From Amyelois transitella (taxonomy: Eukaryota; Arthropoda; Insecta; Lepidoptera; Pyralidae): a DNA stretch of 64,000 nt. Position numbers and translations under genes: made by a program. The notes under the pieces are model-generated. The model was not told where the DNA came from. It did no database searches and worked only from the letters and a program-made list of their open reading frames with translations. This document shows, piece by piece, positions 60,015-64,000 of this stretch; position 1 is the stretch's first letter, and each line of letters opens with the position of its first letter. The stretch is from NCBI RefSeq assembly GCF_032362555.1, contig NC_083525.1, positions 6,681,501-6,745,500 of the forward strand, read 5' to 3'.

Positions 60015-61460
60015 TTAATTAATTCCATTGATAACATTGCCATTGCCCTTATCTCCCGCTTGTAAGTTGGCATTCTTCCGCAGCACCCTTAAATACTTCA
60101 ACTTAGCCCAAACACCCTGGCACATTCTCATCAGTCGCTTATCATTTGTTTCTTTAGCAAATTGAGCAACATTTCTGACGATTCGTCTAGATATCTTCAG
60201 ATTCCCTTTCTGGGAGTATGATAGGGCCGAATAGAGTTTACTTCGTGCCGCCAACCCATGGTCTCCAAGCATCTTTGAGAGTTTATACTGTCTTACTGAT
60301 ATTCTGCCCGCTTCCTCAGCCTGGAATATTAATTAAATATTATTTGAAATGAAAAAAATGAATGAATGATCAACTAGATTTACAAGTGAGGACAATATTT
60401 AAACAAACAAAAATATCCTCACTTTTATTATTACTATCTTTTATCCTCATTTTCATATACCAATTAAAAATTTATCTTAACATAATAAATGGGCAACATT
60501 TTATATTTGAGGATTGTTGTTTCATTGTTATAATATTAAGATCCATTTCTGAACAGATGGATGCACATTTTATTGTAGACACATTTTCAGTGGAATCTTG
60601 AGGATATAGGTAGTCTGTGGTGGTGTGTGTCTGTCTATGGTAGAAGTTAACAAGAAATGTAACAAAAATTGGAAAATCACCACAAGAATTAGTGTGAATC
60701 TTCACTTACACAATGTTCAAAGTAGTCACCTAATGCTGAGTAGGCGCCTCCCAGGGTCGAGAGCCAGGAAAAAGCATTTTCTATTTCAACTCTGGTCCAT
60801 ACCAACTTCAACATCTTATCATTCCTGCAAGGAATGGAATCATATTTCAGGAAATGACAAGCCATGAAACAAATTTGTTGGCACATGGGGTGCCCCAATG
60901 TAAACATTTGTTGTTAAACTTTATGCTCTTCATTATCTTGATGTTGTTTTTTTTTTCTTGGCTATTTAGCATATAACTTATATAGCATATCACTTCACAT
61001 CAAAATTAATTCAATTTTACTATTATTTATTGTTTTCATCAGGGGCAGGAGAGACCATAGATATAGCCAACTAAAACTAGTAAACTATATAACGCGATAC
61101 TTACCATGCATAATCTAAGATTTCCTGGTCTGGTGGTTCTAGAATTAATTTCAAGAAAACAGTACCATTATCATATCCACTAACTGTTTTGAAGCGCTCC
61201 ACAACGTTGTGGCGATATGCTTCAGAATTACCACATTCTCTCAAAAAAAGGCCTAGAAAATACGCACTAACCACCAGTCGCAACCTTTTCCTTACAACAT
61301 CACTGGAGCCTTCTTTATCATTATCTTTATCTGGATATGCCTTCTGATTCAAATTCAAAACCTTGTATAGTTCGTCGTTGGCTAAAATTACAACTTCTTC
61401 GTTGATGTAACAAATTGTATACGGGTTTCGGAAAAGATAGATTTGAGTTACAACTTGCAT
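60015..61460 (-). CDS. Conserved protein of unknown function, 258 residues
   Basis: Three exons (61460-61105, 60824-60710, 60320-60015) with good splice sites and matching phases encode 258 residues. The N-terminal half (NPYTICYINEEVVILANDEL, RKRLRLVVSAYFLGLFLREC, VSGYDNGTVFLKLILEPPD) looks like a conserved globular domain. The C-terminal half (AFSWLSTLGGAYSALGDYFE, EEAGRISVRQYKLSKMLGD) is helical and basic, resembling tetratricopeptide-like helical hairpins in texture. It has no signal peptide or membrane segment. I do not recognise it with certainty. It may belong to a metazoan family of unknown function (I think of DUF4807), but that is from memory and unchecked. It lies head-to-head with eIF3a, 452 bases between start codons, which suggests shared housekeeping expression. 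Confidence 0.85.
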
Positions 61461-61912
61461 CTTCTTTGTTTAGGTTATAAAATTTGCTTAAACTCCTGAT
61501 AGTAGGAAGAGCTTACGTAACTGTTATTTACTTGGGAAACTTAATAGTCACGACTTCACACTAGAAAATTCAGGAGGAATGTTGTATTTTTTTAATTCTC
61601 AAGAATTTAAAGAAAGAACTATGTAAAACAGATGTAAAGTAAATTACTACATGAATGACATTGACATCTCAAATAAATAGGACGTTGAAATGACATTTTA
61701 TTTTTTAATTAAAATCGGGCATCACCCAACGTACTAAATATTAGCCTCTATCACACACAAATAATTTTCCGGAAGATGGCAACATTTTTAGTTTAGACAG
61801 TCGCCATTTTGGTTTATCGCTGTCGTGTTATGTGGCGGATGATATGGTACCCGGTGAAAGACTAACTTTAATAATTTCCTCTCCAAAACAGATTGATTAA
61901 GTGGTTTTTATT
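61461..61912. promoter_or_regulatory. Bidirectional promoter, unknown gene / eIF3a
   Basis: These 452 bases separate two divergent start codons. The eIF3a-proximal part has GAAGATGGCAAC near 61773 and CGCCATTTTGG near 61802, an inverted pair of ATGGC/GCCAT cores of the kind bound by YY1/Pho-type factors in many translation-gene promoters. No TATA box is evident. The assignment is by position and motif only. Confidence 0.5.
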
Positions 61913-64000
61913 ATGGCGCGGTACGGTCAAAGACCGGAGAATGCTCTCAAACGAGCGAATGGTATGTACAATTTTCGCAGTTATTGAGGCCTTTTGCCCA
62001 CCACGTTGCAGCTTTGATAAGATGACCTTTCCATTACTTTTCACCCACAAAACTTCAAACTTTCTGCTCATTTTCGTCATTTCTGTAAAATAAATTTGAA
62101 ATTTACTTAGTTTCTACTATAATATGATGTATCAATTCATAGAAGTAAAACATAACCAAGAAAGTATTATGGCTCACATTGTACGGTTTTTACAGAGTTT
62201 ATGGACCTGGACAAGCCCGCTCGGGCGCTGGACACCTTGCAGGAAGTGTTCAGGAACAAAAAATGGGCCTACAACTGGTCCGAATCTGTACTGGAACCTA
62301 TTATGTTCAAGTACTTGGAACTGTGTGTGGACTTACGCAAGTCCCATATAGCCAAGGAGGGACTGTTTCAATATAGGAATATGTTCCAATCTGTGAACGT
62401 GGGTTCACTAGAGCAAGTCATCAGGTAATCTATCAATGTTGTTGTTAAATAAATTAACAAATTACTACCTACTAAGGAGTGTACTCCTTAGTATTATTGT
62501 ATAGGACAAAAGGACATCAATTTGTCTTTGAAACTTTCCTTAATATATATTTGTTGTATGGATTAATGTATTGTTTTTTTAGAAGAATGAGTTATTATGT
62601 TAAAATTTTTCTTTATTTATGTTAAAAATAATTAGTAATGCCCTTGTGCATAGGTTACTTAGTTGCAAGTTTTTTCCTTGATGTTCTTATGTTTATCATT
62701 TCTGATATTTTCTGCATACATGTATTGGTAAATAAATATCTACAGTTGTAAAATAATTCATACAATTTATTATCAGAGGTTACCTGCGAATGGCCGAAGA
62801 GCGTACGGAGTCAGCCCGTGCTCAATCAACCCAAGCTGTCATCGACACTGATGACCTCGACAACTTGGCCACACCAGAGAGCATTCTACTCAGTGCTGTC
62901 TCTGGGGAAGATGCCCAGGATAGGTCTGATAGGACTATCCTTACACCATGGGTATGTACCATCATCACCAGCTATCATCGCTCGGCAGGGCCGTTTTTAT
63001 TGCGCGATAAGCTATTGCTGATTCACTTTTAATTATAATTTGGAAAATCAGTAAGCCAAAAAGCTGAATGTGGCCTATCAGTCTTTTCAAGATTGTCAGC
63101 TCTGTCTACCCGCAAGGGATATAGACGTGATTATATTAAGATATTTTTTAACGAAAATATATATATATATATTTCTGATAGACATTTAATTTTGGTTTAC
63201 ATTATTTATAGGTAAAATTCCTCTGGGAATCCTACTGCCAATGCCTGGAGTTGCTCCGTACCAATGCTCATGTGGAGACCCTTTACCATGATATAGCCCG
63301 CATGGCTTTCCAGTTCTGTCTCAAGTACTCCCGCAAGACCGAGTTCAGGAAACTGTGCGACAAACTCCGAAAACATCTGGAAGACATCTGCAAGCCCACT
63401 GTAAGTTAAGCATAATTATTTTCATATTTGGTTTATTTACTTTCGCCTCTTTCCTGGAAGGGTAGGCAGTCACTACATCTTGCTCCTTGCCATGATCATG
63501 GAATAATTCTTTGTTTTCATTCACATTAATAATTGTAACCTTCATACTAATTTATTAGGTCCTTTTTTAAAGTCATTAGCTGAACATGGCCTTTTAGTCT
63601 TTTCAAGACGGTAGGCTCTGTCTACCCCGCAAGGGATATGTCGTGACTATATGTAGTTATTCTAAAGTGTTACAAAACAGGTGTCACTCAAAATACACTG
63701 TTTTTTTTCATAGGTGCAGACCGGGAATGTAAGCATCTCCAAGCCTGAAACCCAGCAGCTGAACTTGGAAACCAGGCTGTTCCAGCTGGACAGCGCTATT
63801 CAGATGGAGTTGTGGCAGGTAATTAATTAATGTTGAACAGCTTTTCAGTAGGTCTTGTTATATAAGCAAGTAGGAATTCCTTCAATATGAAAATTGTATG
63901 TTTTTTTGGCTGAAATGGTTCCTATTCAGACATTAACTTTTTGGAAGGGTACTATATCATATGTTACTAAGTTAGTTTTACAGGCATTACTTATGCACTA
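61913..64000 (+). CDS. eIF3a: Eukaryotic translation initiation factor 3 subunit A, 5' part
   Basis: Five exons are visible: 61913-61961, 62196-62424, 62777-62951, 63212-63400 and 63714-63818. They encode 249 residues, all GT-AG with consistent phases, and the gene runs off the right edge. eIF3a is the largest scaffold subunit of eIF3, which binds the 40S ribosome and recruits mRNA and initiator tRNA in the cytoplasm. The sequence is unmistakable: [102 protein letters not shown] and [10 protein letters not shown]. This is the N-terminal helical-repeat region before the PCI domain, which is not in the window. The next exon should begin with Glu-Ala-Tyr and is not seen before 64000. Confidence 0.98.
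62968..63012 (+). repeat. Short interspersed repeat, eIF3a intron 3
   Basis: ATCATCGCTCGGCAGGGCCG and TTTTTATTGCGCGATAAGC. Same type as 29930-29997. Confidence 0.5.
63052..63140 (+). repeat. R1 fragment, eIF3a intron 3
   Basis: Tail half: AAGCCAAAAAGCTGAATG to ATATAGACGTGATTATA. Confidence 0.75.
63443..63545 (+). repeat. R12 fragment, eIF3a intron 4
   Basis: CGCCTCTTTCCTGGAAGGG, AGGCAGTCACTACATCTTG and CACATTAATAATTGTAACC. Confidence 0.7.
63571..63656 (+). repeat. R1 fragment, eIF3a intron 4
   Basis: Tail half: TTAGCTGAACATGGCC to GTGACTATATGTAG. Confidence 0.75.

Noticed and set aside
297-63656. CRISPR-like array from the recurring R1 text
   Set aside because: Copies are dispersed, ~260 bp, in both orientations and flanked by target duplications, and the genome is eukaryotic.
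63983-64000. Possible eIF3a exon 6 after TTTTACAG
   Set aside because: The reading Ala-Leu-Leu-Met-His does not fit the Glu-Ala-Tyr that follows ELWQ in eIF3a, so the AG is probably intronic.

Overview
The window looks like nuclear DNA of an insect, most likely a moth or butterfly (Lepidoptera). Genes are split by short GT-AG introns, intergenic DNA is AT-rich, and the sequence is full of short interspersed repeats of lepidopteran type: tRNA-derived SINEs, RTE-like tails and a very abundant ~260 bp element called R1 here. The lepidopteran assignment rests on recalled repeat types and not on a search.

Layout. Positions 1-38,000 are gene-poor. They hold dozens of repeat copies, one decayed Tc1/mariner-type transposon (5222-6529) and several hairpin-forming segments, and I find no convincing host gene there. 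An intronless gene for a secreted, very acidic 328-residue protein lies on the minus strand at 38063-39049. From about 42 kb the window is gene-dense. On the minus strand is a three-exon gene for a SNAP-25/SNAP-29-type Qbc-SNARE (41967-44216). On the plus strand is a complete 12-exon bleomycin hydrolase gene (49037-57736, 460 residues). Then come a three-exon minus-strand gene for an unrecognised 258-residue protein (60015-61460) and the first five exons of eIF3a on the plus strand (61913 to beyond the window end).

The most striking structure is a head-to-tail tandem duplication of 3,628 bp (42053-45680 and 45681-49308) in which I saw no difference between copies. Each unit carries the SNARE gene, its divergent promoter and the tiny first coding exon of bleomycin hydrolase. 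The breakpoint falls inside the last SNARE exon. The left copy is therefore complete, while the right copy loses its last 28 residues just after the second zero-layer glutamine. The bleomycin hydrolase first exon in the left unit is an orphan that could still splice in frame to exon 2. The duplication is either very recent or an assembly artefact.

Two divergent gene pairs (SNARE/bleomycin hydrolase and unrecognised protein/eIF3a) probably share bidirectional promoters. The genes look like ordinary housekeeping functions (membrane fusion, cytosolic peptide turnover, translation initiation) plus one secreted, probably lineage-restricted protein. R1 copies with 10-12 bp target-site duplications and TATG-repeat tails show that this family moves like a SINE.
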